Source: Candidatus Hydrogenedentota bacterium
GTDB taxonomy: Bacteria; Hydrogenedentota; Hydrogenedentia; Hydrogenedentales; JACPGD01
Length of the DNA stretch: 36,744 nt
Direction of reading: 5' to 3'
Assembly: GCA_016182645.1 (NCBI GenBank)
Contig: JACPGD010000167.1
Span: 1-36,744 of the forward strand
In this document: positions 1 to 10,363 of the stretch, in pieces
Position numbering within the stretch: position 1 is the first letter of the stretch
Layout: each line of letters opens with the position of its first letter
Notes under the pieces: model-generated
Database searches by the model: none
What the model was told of the DNA's origin: nothing
The model's input: the letters and a program-made list of their open reading frames with translations, nothing else
Translations under genes and position numbers: made by a program

Positions 1-63
1 CGCTACATCATGCTCCTCATCAAATCCATCCCTGAGTGGCAATTCAAGAAGATGAAGTTGTAG
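1..63 (+). CDS. C-terminal end of an upstream gene (partial), possibly a short-chain dehydrogenase/reductase
   Basis: Frame 1 reads RYIMLLIKSIPEWQFKKMKL* with TAG at 61-63. The tail resembles C-termini of SDR proteins that neighbour UbiA/DprE-type genes. Confidence 0.45.
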   Translation, partial: RYIMLLIKSIPEWQFKKMKL

Positions 64-953
64 GCGTGGGTGAACTGGGCAGAAAGCTTATCCTGATTGG
101 GCGCACGTTGCGCGTGTACCAGTGGACGAAGAACCTGCTGGTGCTGGCGGCGCTCATTTTTTCGCAGGAATTCCTGGATCTCGACAAGGTCCTCATCAAC
201 CTGGCCGCGCTGCTGGCCTTCTGCCTGGCTTCGAGCGCCACGTACATCATCAATGACATTGTCGACATCGAGAAGGACCGCGCCCATCCGAAGAAACGCC
301 GGCGCCCCATTGCCAGCGGCGCGGTCGACGTCCCGGTGGCGGCGGTGCTGGCGGCCGTACTGCTGGCAGGCGCGGGCCTTGTGGGCTGGCTGGTGCGCCC
401 GCCATTTCTCGCGGCGATGCTCACCTATGTCGCCCTGACCCTGAGCTACAGTTTCTGGCTGAAAAACGTGCTGCTGATCGACGTGCTCTTGCTTGCCATG
501 GGATTCGTTGTGCGCGCCATCGCCGGGGCCATTGCGATCGAAGTGACGTTCTCGAACTGGCTCGTCGTCTGCACGTTATTCCTGGCATTGTTCCTGGGGC
601 TGAGCAAACGGCGACACGAACTGGCCCTGCTCGAAGACAACGCCGCCGAGCACCGGGAGGTGCTCCACCAATACAGCATCCAGTTCCTCGACCAACTCAT
701 CCTGATGATGGCCGGCGCGGCGCTCATCACCTATACCATCTATACCTGCTCCCCGGAGGTCATCGAGCGTCTCCATACGCAGAACCTCTATCTGACCCTG
801 CCCTTCGTCGTCTACGGCCTCGCGCGCTACCTCTACCTCGTCCACCACAAGACCGGCGGCGGCGACCCCAGCAGCACCCTCCTCAGCGACTGGCCCCTCG
901 GCGTCACCGTGCTGGGTTGGGGGATAGCCTGCGTCTTGATCATTTATGTGTAA
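36..953 (+). CDS. UbiA-family prenyltransferase, decaprenyl-phosphate phosphoribosyltransferase-like; GTG at 66 is an alternative start
   Basis: Polytopic protein with YQWTKNLLVLAALIFS and NDIVDIEKDRAHPKKRRRPIASG (NDxxDxxxD-type UbiA motif). Confidence 0.85.
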   Translation: MAIQEDEVVGVGELGRKLILIGRTLRVYQWTKNLLVLAALIFSQEFLDLDKVLINLAALLAFCLASSATYIINDIVDIEKDRAHPKKRRRPIASGAVDVPVAAVLAAVLLAGAGLVGWLVRPPFLAAMLTYVALTLSYSFWLKNVLLIDVLLLAMGFVVRAIAGAIAIEVTFSNWLVVCTLFLALFLGLSKRRHELALLEDNAAEHREVLHQYSIQFLDQLILMMAGAALITYTIYTCSPEVIERLHTQNLYLTLPFVVYGLARYLYLVHHKTGGGDPSSTLLSDWPLGVTVLGWGIACVLIIYV

Positions 954-961
954 AGTCTAAA

Positions 962-990
962 CCGCAGATTACGCAGATATTCGCAGATGT
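962..990. repeat. Short degenerate direct repeat, GCAGAT x3 with 9-10 bp spacing
   Basis: ccGCAGATtacGCAGATattcGCAGATgtg just 3' of the UbiA gene. Confidence 0.6.
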
Positions 991-1031
991 GCATGGTCCA
1001 CTTCAGTTACTTGCATTGAAGAATGGATGAG

Positions 1032-1160
1032 CCTAATTCCGGCAATTGGAACACATTCTGGAAACATGGGTGGCAGCTTTAAGCGCGGCGACGACTTGAG
1101 TTTTCGCAGGTCAGACTTGTGTCCCGCGCTTAAGGCTGCCCTCTCCAATTGGGTGAGCCT
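1032..1160. repeat. Half-copy of palindromic element A (one terminal repeat plus one hairpin)
   Basis: CCTAATTCCGGCAATT at 1032-1047, then GGCAGCTTTAAGCGCGG...loop...CCGCGCTTAAGGCTGCC (1072-1140). Homologous to the left half of 10364-10598. Confidence 0.8.
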
Positions 1161-1801
1161 CAGGCTTGCTTGTCCGCGCCCCGCGGACCGTACAATTCCT
1201 CGCGGTGTTTGTAATACTGCATGGCGGCGCGGTGCTGGCGGTCATTGCGCATGACGCAGGAGACGTCGGTGATGCGCAGCGTGGCCAGGCCGTCGGGCTC
1301 GCCCACCGTGGTGATGAGTTCCACCTGGACATAGCCGTCGCCCACGTATTGCACGAAACCGCCGACCTGGCTGTAGTCGTGGTCGGTGGTCACGCGCAGG
1401 GAGACGATTTCTTCCGCCTCGAGGGCGCGCTGTAACTCGTCTTCCACACAGTCTTCACTCTCTTCGCTGATCCCGGCATCGCCGCCGCCGATCAGGTGCA
1501 GGCCGCGCTCGTGCAGCAGTTGCACGCGCCGCAATTTTCGTGTGTTTTGCGCAATCTCGAGGATTTGGCGGATGCCGAAGGCGGTGGTGCCGTCGGGCTC
1601 GCCTTCGCAGGTCAATTCCTGCAAGAGCACTGTTTCCTCGCCCAGGCTGCGCACAAAACCAACGTGCGATTGTTCCAGGTTCTGCGGATTGGCATAAATC
1701 TGGACCAAAGTTTTCGAGACCCGTGCCTGTGTCAATATCTTCCGGAACAAATCGCCTTTATTCGCTTCCCGCAATATCTCGCGCAACAGGTCGTCGCTCA
1801 T
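1160..1801 (-). CDS. Hypothetical protein with two copies of a ~65-aa repeat; start taken at MSDDLLREIL rather than the longer ORF
   Basis: HVGFVRSLGEETVLLQELTCEGEPDGTTAFGIRQILEIAQNTRK...LLHE aligns with VGGFVQYVGDGYVQVELITTVGEPDGLATLRITDVSCVMRNDRQ...YKHRE. Confidence 0.7.
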   Translation of the reverse strand: MSDDLLREILREANKGDLFRKILTQARVSKTLVQIYANPQNLEQSHVGFVRSLGEETVLLQELTCEGEPDGTTAFGIRQILEIAQNTRKLRRVQLLHERGLHLIGGGDAGISEESEDCVEDELQRALEAEEIVSLRVTTDHDYSQVGGFVQYVGDGYVQVELITTVGEPDGLATLRITDVSCVMRNDRQHRAAMQYYKHREELYGPRGADKQA

Positions 1802-1994
1802 AGGAGGTATTTCCTGAATGTTATGCTTCCTTGACCAGACTTGAATACACGCCTCCCGCTGGCGGTGCACAAGGACGGTGAAGGGCATGCGCCCTTTGCC
1901 GCCGGAGATCCCCACCTCCGGCAAGCGACAGATCCCAAGTCGTCAACTGCCTCCCCCGAATAATACCACAGAAGCGGCCTGGCGTTGCGAGTCC

Positions 1995-2021
1995 ATGCAC
2001 GAGATGGACGAGGTGGACGAG
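1995..2021. repeat. 9-bp-period repeat (x3) at the 3' end of fumC
   Basis: atgcacgag/atggacgag/gtggacgag. Confidence 0.65.
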
Positions 2022-2025
2022 ACGC

Positions 2026-3417
<1,392 letters not shown>

Positions 3418-3606
3418 GCCATGATTCTCCCTGCGGCCACACCGCCGCGTGCTTGGATTTGCCCCTGCTCGAGAGCGCCAACGCTCTCCTCAGCCCCATG
3501 TCCGCTATCATAGAGGACGGCCCCGGCGCGCTTCCAACTCCAGCGCAATTCAATCCGGTTGCTCAACAGGTGTACACCCCGTATAATTACCCAAGTCCTT
3601 CTTGAG

Positions 3607-4035
3607 ATGATCTACTTGATGTGTACGCGCCACATAACGGGCCACATGATGGTCTTTCTGTTGTCCGCGCTTCTGGTGCTGTCCGGAAGTGCGGAGATCG
3701 GCCTATGTTTCAGCGAGGACCACGTGGGCGCCTGGGCCGCCAGCGCGCAGGACGGCTGCTGCTCTGCCTCCAGGGGGGTGCATGGGCTGGTGCCAACCTC
3801 GGTGTCGGGCGATGGCCGCGAGAGTGATTGCTTCGACTGCATGGACGTGCATCTGCCAAGCCTGACCCTCCCGCTGCGCGTTGTGCCAGTGGACACGCTG
3901 CCGCTGGTGTACACCGCGACAATGGCGCCTGAAGCGTGGTCTCTGCCGGCGCTCTCGTGCGCGCTGGCTGAGGCGGTGTCCGGTACGGGGCACGCGCCCC
4001 CTTCCCCCCTCCTCGGGGACTTCCTGCGTATTTGA
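3607..4035 (+). CDS. Small secreted Cys/His-containing protein heading a metal-efflux operon (ORF may start at 3559, 3607 or 3646)
   Basis: Hydrophobic signal-like MMVFLLSALLVLSGSAEIGLCF, then GCCSA...DCFDCMDVHLP; directly upstream of the RND genes. Confidence 0.6.
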   Translation: MIYLMCTRHITGHMMVFLLSALLVLSGSAEIGLCFSEDHVGAWAASAQDGCCSASRGVHGLVPTSVSGDGRESDCFDCMDVHLPSLTLPLRVVPVDTLPLVYTATMAPEAWSLPALSCALAEAVSGTGHAPPSPLLGDFLRI

Positions 4036-4124
4036 TACTTCCTTCCTTCACGCCTGCGCGGGGATAGTGTGTTTCCGCGGGGCGCCCTTCGTGTTCTGTT
4101 TAGCCTGCGAAGTGTTTCCTGAGA

Positions 4125-5672
4125 ATGCTTGAGAGTGCAATGTGCGGTGTTCTTGATTCAAGAGTGTTGTTGGCGATTCTGGTGCTGACACCTTGTCTGG
4201 CGTGGTCCCAGGGACGCGACGGGGACGTCGCGTCCACGGCTGATGATGCGGTATTGACCCTGGCGGCGGCGCTGGAACGGGTGGAACGGGAGAATCCGCG
4301 GCTGCGGGCGTTTGTCTGGGAACTGGAGGCCGCGCAGGCGCGAGTACTTCAGGCGCGGTTGCGGCCGAATCCGGAACTGGCGCTGGAAGTCGAGGATTTT
4401 CGCTTGGGCGGCGGGTCAGGAGGCGCGGCGTGGGAGCAGGAGTTTGGCCTGGGCCTGGAGAACGGCGGCTTCGACGCGGGCATCAGCAGAACGCGGGAGC
4501 CGGACGGCCCGAGTGGCCTCAGCGGTGCGGAAATCACGCTCAGCCTGGCTCAGGTGGTCGAGTTGGGCGGTAAACGGGCGCGGCGCGTGAAGGCGGCGAC
4601 GGCGGAAGAGGAAACGGTAGCGCGCGAATATGAAGTCTTGCGCGCGGACGTGTTGGCCGCGGCGGTCGTGGCCTTCATCGACGTGCTTGCCGTCGAAGCG
4701 GACCTGGCGGTGTCGCGGGAAGTATTGCGTGTTCTGACGGAGAGCGAGGCGGCCATCGCGTTGCGCGTCGAGGCGGGCAAAGTCTCGCCGCTGGAACTCA
4801 AGAAAATCCGCATCGAGCGGGAAAACCAGCGGATCGACGAGGAACGGACCGCGGCCCGCCTGCAAGCCGCGCGCCTGGCCTTGGCTGCGTTTTGGGGCGC
4901 CCCTCAGGCTGATTTCAGCGCGGTGGCGGGGGATCTCGCCGGGATTACGCCGGTTGCGCCGCTGGATCAATTGCAGGCGCGGGTGATGGAGAGCCCGGAC
5001 TTGTTGCGTTGGGCGGCGCAGGCGCAGGTGGAACTCGCGAAAGTTGCCCTACGCCGGGCGGAGGCTGTCCCCAATGTGACGGTGCGCCTAGGGGTGAGAA
5101 GCACGGCGTTGGATGCAGGCGGTGAGCGTGGCTGGCGCCTCAGTACGGACGAGGCGGTGTTCACACGCACGCGTGATGACGATGGGCGTACGGAATCACT
5201 GGTGTTTGAAGTGGGCCTGCCCCTGCCGCTGTTCAACCGCAATCAGGGCGCCATCCTTGAGGCGGAACACCTGGCGCGCCGCGCCGATGCAGAGGGCGGG
5301 GCCGTGACGGCAGAAGTGAACAATGGCCTGGCGCGCTTGCACGGGGAATTGGAGGCGGTCCGGAAGCAACTCGAAGCGCTGGGACAAGAGGTGATTCCCC
5401 TGGCCTCCGCGGCGCTTGAGGGAGCGCGGCTGGGATACCAGGAGGGCAAGTTCGGCATCCTGGACCTGATTGACGCGGAACGCACGTTTGCGAGTGTGCG
5501 GCAGCAGCGCACGGCGGCCCAGGCGGAATGGCACCGGCTGCGGGTACAACTGGAACGATTGATTGGGGCGCCGATGGCGGGGGAGGCAGGGGACCAAGAG
5601 GACGAAATGGACGAAAGCGATGGGACACCCGAAGCGGGTGGTCAGCGTGAGGATCTAAATCATGAAGAGTAA
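4125..5672 (+). CDS. czcC: TolC/CzcC-type outer membrane efflux protein
   Basis: Signal peptide, coiled-coil repeats RENPRLRAFVWELEAAQARVLQARLRPNPELALEVEDF, FEVGLPLPLFNRNQGAILEAEHLARRADAE, YQEGKFGILDLIDAERTF; precedes adaptor and pump. Confidence 0.88.
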   Translation: MLESAMCGVLDSRVLLAILVLTPCLAWSQGRDGDVASTADDAVLTLAAALERVERENPRLRAFVWELEAAQARVLQARLRPNPELALEVEDFRLGGGSGGAAWEQEFGLGLENGGFDAGISRTREPDGPSGLSGAEITLSLAQVVELGGKRARRVKAATAEEETVAREYEVLRADVLAAAVVAFIDVLAVEADLAVSREVLRVLTESEAAIALRVEAGKVSPLELKKIRIERENQRIDEERTAARLQAARLALAAFWGAPQADFSAVAGDLAGITPVAPLDQLQARVMESPDLLRWAAQAQVELAKVALRRAEAVPNVTVRLGVRSTALDAGGERGWRLSTDEAVFTRTRDDDGRTESLVFEVGLPLPLFNRNQGAILEAEHLARRADAEGGAVTAEVNNGLARLHGELEAVRKQLEALGQEVIPLASAALEGARLGYQEGKFGILDLIDAERTFASVRQQRTAAQAEWHRLRVQLERLIGAPMAGEAGDQEDEMDESDGTPEAGGQREDLNHEE

Positions 5673-7221
5673 ATGGCTTCTGAGACGCATTAATACGGCT
5701 GTGCTGGGGCTCGGCTGCGTGCTGGCGGCGATCATTCTTGCAAGCACGTTTGTGGACGCGTCCCGGAAGGGCGAAGCTCCCGCTGAGCCGGTCGAGGCCG
5801 CGAATCATGTCCACGAGGAGGGACCGCAGGCTGCCGCCGCCAACGCGGATGAATCCGCTGGTGCTGAAGAGCATGTGGTGGCGAAAGGGCAGCAGGGACA
5901 TGAACTACCAGATCCACCAAAATCACTAACGCCAGCGGACACATGTTGTCCGGCCCCAGGCGCGGCGCCAGGGTTGGCAAAGACGGCCACCGGGGCGGAG
6001 GGAGCCCCCGAGGTGGAAGGGCACGAGGGAGTGGAAATGCACGAGAGAGCGGAGGAGCACGAGGCAGCGGAAGAACACGAGGTAGAACTGTGTGGGGAAC
6101 ACAATGTGGCCGAGGCCGAATGCGGCATCTGCAATCCGGCCGCGACGGCCGCGCTTCGTCCCGGAGAAGGGCTGAAGATTCGGCTGGCGGCGGAACACGC
6201 TGCCGAGCGCGCAGGCGTTGAGGTGGGACCGCCGTCCGCGGGGGCCGCCGCGGAAGGGGCGGAGTTCCTGGCGCGCGTGACCTACAACCAGAACCGCGTT
6301 GCCCACGTCACGCCGCGTGTTTCGGGGGTCGTCGATGAAGTGTTGGCTGATTTGGGCGCGGAGGTGGGGGCCGGAACGCCGCTGGCCCGTGTGAGCGCAC
6401 CCGAGGCGGCCCAAGCCTGGGGCGAATTGCAGAGCGCCGAGGCGGAAGAGGCCCTGGCCCGGGAGATCCACGCGCGAGAGAAAATGCTGTGGGAGAAGGA
6501 AGTCAGTTCCACCCAGGAATACCGGACGGCCGAGGCGGCGCTGCGGCAAGCGCGGATTCGGACGCAACTCGCAGGCGAACAACTGAACAATCTGGGGGTC
6601 CAGGCCGAGGGCGGAGCGCGGGGCGGTTCGTCCATCACGGTGACCACGCCGCTTGCCGGAACGATTGTGGACCGGCATGCCGTGGTGGGCGAGACGGTCG
6701 AGCGGGGCGATGCGCTCTTCACCGTGGCCGATCTCTCCGGCATGTGGTTGGAACTAACGGTGCCCGTGGCGGCGGTGGCCGCGGTGCACACCGGCGACGC
6801 GGTGGAGGCGCGGTTTCAAGGTCTTGAGGGCATGGTCTTGGAGGGGACGGTCGAGTGGATTGACGCCAAGGTGGATCCAGACAGCCGCACGGTGCGGGCG
6901 CGCGCCTCCGTGGCAAACCCGGCGGCCGTGCTCAAGGACGGCATGGTGGGCAAGGTGCGGGTCCAGCATGGCGCGGCCCTCAGCGCGCTCCATGTTCCGG
7001 CAGAGTCCATCCAGGAATTTGACGGCAAGCCGTATGTCTTCGTGAAGCTCGCGGCTGATCTGTACGAGGTGCGGCAGGTCGCACTGGGGCAGGCGCGTGA
7101 AGGGCGCGTGGCGGTGGTGGAGGGGCTGGCGCCGGAAGAGGACATTGTGCTCGCGCGCAGCTTCACGGTGAAATCCGAATTCCTCAAGTCTCGCCTCGGC
7201 GCGGGCTGCACGGACGAATGA
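5662..7221 (+). CDS. czcB: RND efflux periplasmic adaptor with His/Glu-rich N-terminal metal-binding-like region
   Basis: Lipoyl/barrel-sandwich pattern VTPRVSGVVDEVLADLGAEVGAGTPLARV and TTPLAGTIVDRHAVVGETVERGDALFTVADLS; N-terminal (HExxEx)n and CGEHNVAEAECGIC. ATG overlaps the czcC stop. Confidence 0.9.
   Translation: MKSKWLLRRINTAVLGLGCVLAAIILASTFVDASRKGEAPAEPVEAANHVHEEGPQAAAANADESAGAEEHVVAKGQQGHELPDPPKSLTPADTCCPAPGAAPGLAKTATGAEGAPEVEGHEGVEMHERAEEHEAAEEHEVELCGEHNVAEAECGICNPAATAALRPGEGLKIRLAAEHAAERAGVEVGPPSAGAAAEGAEFLARVTYNQNRVAHVTPRVSGVVDEVLADLGAEVGAGTPLARVSAPEAAQAWGELQSAEAEEALAREIHAREKMLWEKEVSSTQEYRTAEAALRQARIRTQLAGEQLNNLGVQAEGGARGGSSITVTTPLAGTIVDRHAVVGETVERGDALFTVADLSGMWLELTVPVAAVAAVHTGDAVEARFQGLEGMVLEGTVEWIDAKVDPDSRTVRARASVANPAAVLKDGMVGKVRVQHGAALSALHVPAESIQEFDGKPYVFVKLAADLYEVRQVALGQAREGRVAVVEGLAPEEDIVLARSFTVKSEFLKSRLGAGCTDE
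6022..6093 (+). repeat. 18-bp tandem repeat encoding HEGVEM-HERAEE-HEAAEE-HEVELC
   Basis: Four in-frame cacgag-led 18-bp units. Confidence 0.8.
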
Positions 7222-7225
7222 GGCG

Positions 7226-7260
7226 TCTGACAGGTCTTACTGGTCCGACAGGTCTTCGAG
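7226..7260. repeat. 9-bp-period repeat between czcB and czcA
   Basis: tctgacagg/tcttactgg/tccgacagg/tcttcgag. Confidence 0.7.
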
Positions 7261-7276
7261 TTCACAGGAGGTACGC

Positions 7277-10200
7277 TTGCTCGATCAATTGGTTGCCGGG
7301 GCGCTGCGCCAGCGGCTGGTGTTATTGTTGGTGTTTGCGGCGGTGCTGGCCGCGGGCGCGTGGGCGTTGCTGCGCTTGCCCATCGACGCGTTTCCCGATA
7401 CCACGCCTATTCAGGTACAAATCAACACCGTGGCGCCGGCGTTGAATGGCGACGAAATCGAGCAGCAAATCACGCAGCCGATCGAGCTGGCCGTTTCCGG
7501 CCTGCCGGGGCTCGCGTCGGTGCGCTCGGTGTCGAAGTTCGGCCTGTCCCAAGTCGTGGCCACGTTCAGCGACGCCACCAGCATCTTCGACGCTCGCCAA
7601 TTCATTCTCGAGCGGATGGGCTCCGTCGAACTGCCGGAAAGCATTGAACGCCCGGAACTGGGCCCCATCTCGACGGGCCTTGGCGAAGTGTTCCATTACC
7701 TGGTGCGTTCCGAGGATCCGGAATGGACGCTCGAGAAATTGCGCACGCTGCACGACTGGGTGATCAAGCCGGAACTGCTCAAGGTCAGCGGTGTGGCCGA
7801 GGTGAACTCGTGGGGCGGTTATGAGCGGCAGTACGAAGTGGTAGCGAAGCCGGAATCACTCATCGCCTATGGGATCACCCTCGCCGAGCTCTTTGAGGCC
7901 CTCGAAAACAATAATCGCAATGTGGGCGGGGGCGAAATCGTCGAATCCGGCCAGTCCTATCTGGTGCACGGATTGGGCCGGGTCAGCGGCTTGGACGATA
8001 TCGGGCGGATTGTCATTCGTACAGTAAACGGACTGCCGATTCATGTGCACGACGTCGCCGGCGTGCAAATCGGCCACGAGATCCGGCGCGGCGCGGTCAC
8101 GGCGGAGGGCAAAGGGGAGGCGGTGCTCGGTCTGGCATTCATGCTCATGGGTGAAAACAGCCACGAGGTCACGCGCGCCTTACGCGAGCGCCTGGACAGC
8201 GTGCGCCCCTACCTGCCGGAAGGCGTGGAAGTTCAAGTTGTCTACGACCGGACGCAGCTCGTCTACGAAGTCCTGAACACGGTCCGGCACAATCTGACCA
8301 GCGGCGCTGTCCTGGTGGTGGCCGTGCTGCTCCTGCTGCTGGGCAGTATTCAGGCCGGAATACTGGTGGCCATCGCGATCCCGATGGCCATGCTCTTCGC
8401 CGCGCTGGGCATGTACGAATTGGGCATCGCCGCCAGCCTGCTCAGTCTCGGCGCCATCGACTTCGGCATTCTGGTGGACGGTTCCGTGGTGATGGCGGAA
8501 CTCAACCTGCGCCGTCTCGCCGAAAAGACGCGCGCCTTGGGGAGACGCTTGACCGAAGAGGAGCGCGTTGCCACTGTCGCCGCCTCAGCCACGGAAGTCG
8601 CGCGGCCCATTCTGTTTGGCATGGGCATCATCACCATTGTCTTCCTGCCCATCCTGACGCTCGAGGGCACGGAAGGCAAACTGTTCCGGCCGATGGCGCT
8701 CACGTTCATTTCGGCGCTGGCCGGCGCGCTGCTCATCGCGCTGTTTTTGTCGCCCGCCCTCTCTTATTACTTCTTGCCGCGGCGTTTCGGCCGCGCCCGG
8801 TTTTCGCCCATGCGCTGGATCGAAGAACTTTACGCCCGGATCTTGCGCGGGGCCGTGGCGGTGCGTGGCGTAATCCTGGGCAGTGTTGCGGTGTTGCTGG
8901 CCGTCACAGTGGTCCTCGCGCTACGGCTCGGCGGCGAGTTCCTGCCGCGTTTGAGCGAGGGATCGACCGTGGTCAACGTGGTGCGGCTGGCGGGTATCGC
9001 ACTTGACGAGAGTATTGCCTATAACACGAAGATGGAGCAGTTGCTCCTCGAAGAATTCCCGAACGAGATCGAACACATCTGGACGCGCATCGGCACGGCG
9101 GAAGTCGCCACCGACCCCATGGGAATCGAATTGAGCGACATCTTCATGACCCTGAAGCCGCGCGAACAATGGGTGCGCGCGTCGTCTCAGGAGGAACTGG
9201 TGGGCGAGATGGAGTCGGCGCTGGCGGGGCTTCCGGGACAGAATCCGGTCTTTACGCAACCCATCGAAATGCGCATGAACGAACTCATCTCGGGCATCCG
9301 CTCCGACATCGGCATCATCGTTTTCGGCGACGATTTTGCCGAACTTGATCGGATCAGCCAGGAGATTCAAGCCATCCTGGTGGAAATCGAAGGGGCAGCG
9401 GATGTGTCGGCCGATCAACTGACCGGGCTGCCGATTCTGTGGATCGATGTGCAGCCGGAGCACCTCGAACAATTCGGCGTGCCCGCAGCCGATGTCCTGG
9501 ATTTTATCCAGGCGCTCGGCAATCGCCAAGTCGGTGAAGTGTTTGAGGGGCAGCGCGTTTTTCCACTGGTGGTGCGGCTGCCTGAGGACCTGCGCGACAA
9601 TCGCGCGCTGCTGCGCCAAGTGCTTGTGCCCAACAGCGCGGGCGCGGTGCAGCCGCTCGCTCTGCTGGCCGATGTCCGCGAGGAAGGCGGTTACGCCACG
9701 ATCAACCGCGAATGGGGACGGCGCGTCATGCGCGTGCAAACGAATGTGCGTGGCCGCGACGTGGTCTCGTTTCTGGAGGAGGCGCAACGGCGCGTGGCGG
9801 AGTCCGTGAAGTTGCCGGAAGGCTACGTCATCGATTGGAGCGGCCAGTTCGAGAACCTGCAACGCTCGCAGCGGCGTTTGGCGCTAGTGGTGCCGCTCAC
9901 CTTGCTCATTGTCTTCATCCTGCTTTACTTCAGTTTGGGCCAGCTTCGCGACGTGCTGATTGTCTACTCCGGTATTCCGTTTGCCGCGGTAGGCGGAGTG
10001 CTCGCGCTGTATTGGCGCGGCATTCCCTTCAGTGTCAGCGCCGCCGTCGGATTCATTGCCCTCGCGGGGATTGCCGTGCTCAATGGCCAGATCATGATCG
10101 AAGCCATGCGCCGCGCCAGCACGCAACATGGGATTGCCCGTGGCCTCATCGAAGGCGCGCGCCAGCGCCTGCGCCCGGTGCTGGCCACCACCATCACCGA

Positions 10201-10354
10201 TGCGCTGGGTTTTCTGCCGATGGCCCTGTCCACCGGAGTGGGCGCGGAGGTGCAACGTCCGCTGGCGACCGTAGTCGTGGCCGGCGTGGCCAGCAGCACG
10301 CTGCTGACGCTTTTCGTGCTGCCGATCCTGTATCGCATGACGCACCGGGAGTAG
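7277..10354 (+). CDS. czcA: CzcA/CusA-type heavy-metal efflux RND transporter (TTG start)
   Basis: 1025 aa; PIDAFPDTTPIQVQINTVAPAL, GAIDFGILVDGSVVMAE, typical RND transmembrane blocks; SD caggagg at about 7265. Confidence 0.93.
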   Translation: MLDQLVAGALRQRLVLLLVFAAVLAAGAWALLRLPIDAFPDTTPIQVQINTVAPALNGDEIEQQITQPIELAVSGLPGLASVRSVSKFGLSQVVATFSDATSIFDARQFILERMGSVELPESIERPELGPISTGLGEVFHYLVRSEDPEWTLEKLRTLHDWVIKPELLKVSGVAEVNSWGGYERQYEVVAKPESLIAYGITLAELFEALENNNRNVGGGEIVESGQSYLVHGLGRVSGLDDIGRIVIRTVNGLPIHVHDVAGVQIGHEIRRGAVTAEGKGEAVLGLAFMLMGENSHEVTRALRERLDSVRPYLPEGVEVQVVYDRTQLVYEVLNTVRHNLTSGAVLVVAVLLLLLGSIQAGILVAIAIPMAMLFAALGMYELGIAASLLSLGAIDFGILVDGSVVMAELNLRRLAEKTRALGRRLTEEERVATVAASATEVARPILFGMGIITIVFLPILTLEGTEGKLFRPMALTFISALAGALLIALFLSPALSYYFLPRRFGRARFSPMRWIEELYARILRGAVAVRGVILGSVAVLLAVTVVLALRLGGEFLPRLSEGSTVVNVVRLAGIALDESIAYNTKMEQLLLEEFPNEIEHIWTRIGTAEVATDPMGIELSDIFMTLKPREQWVRASSQEELVGEMESALAGLPGQNPVFTQPIEMRMNELISGIRSDIGIIVFGDDFAELDRISQEIQAILVEIEGAADVSADQLTGLPILWIDVQPEHLEQFGVPAADVLDFIQALGNRQVGEVFEGQRVFPLVVRLPEDLRDNRALLRQVLVPNSAGAVQPLALLADVREEGGYATINREWGRRVMRVQTNVRGRDVVSFLEEAQRRVAESVKLPEGYVIDWSGQFENLQRSQRRLALVVPLTLLIVFILLYFSLGQLRDVLIVYSGIPFAAVGGVLALYWRGIPFSVSAAVGFIALAGIAVLNGQIMIEAMRRASTQHGIARGLIEGARQRLRPVLATTITDALGFLPMALSTGVGAEVQRPLATVVVAGVASSTLLTLFVLPILYRMTHRE

Positions 10355-10363
10355 ACGGATAAC

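Noticed and set aside
1027-1254. 75-aa + ORF (GGSFKRGDD...)
   Set aside because: Translation of repeat element A; the same peptide-like GGSFKR arises from the other copy at 10500-10682, so it is a repeat artefact, not a gene.
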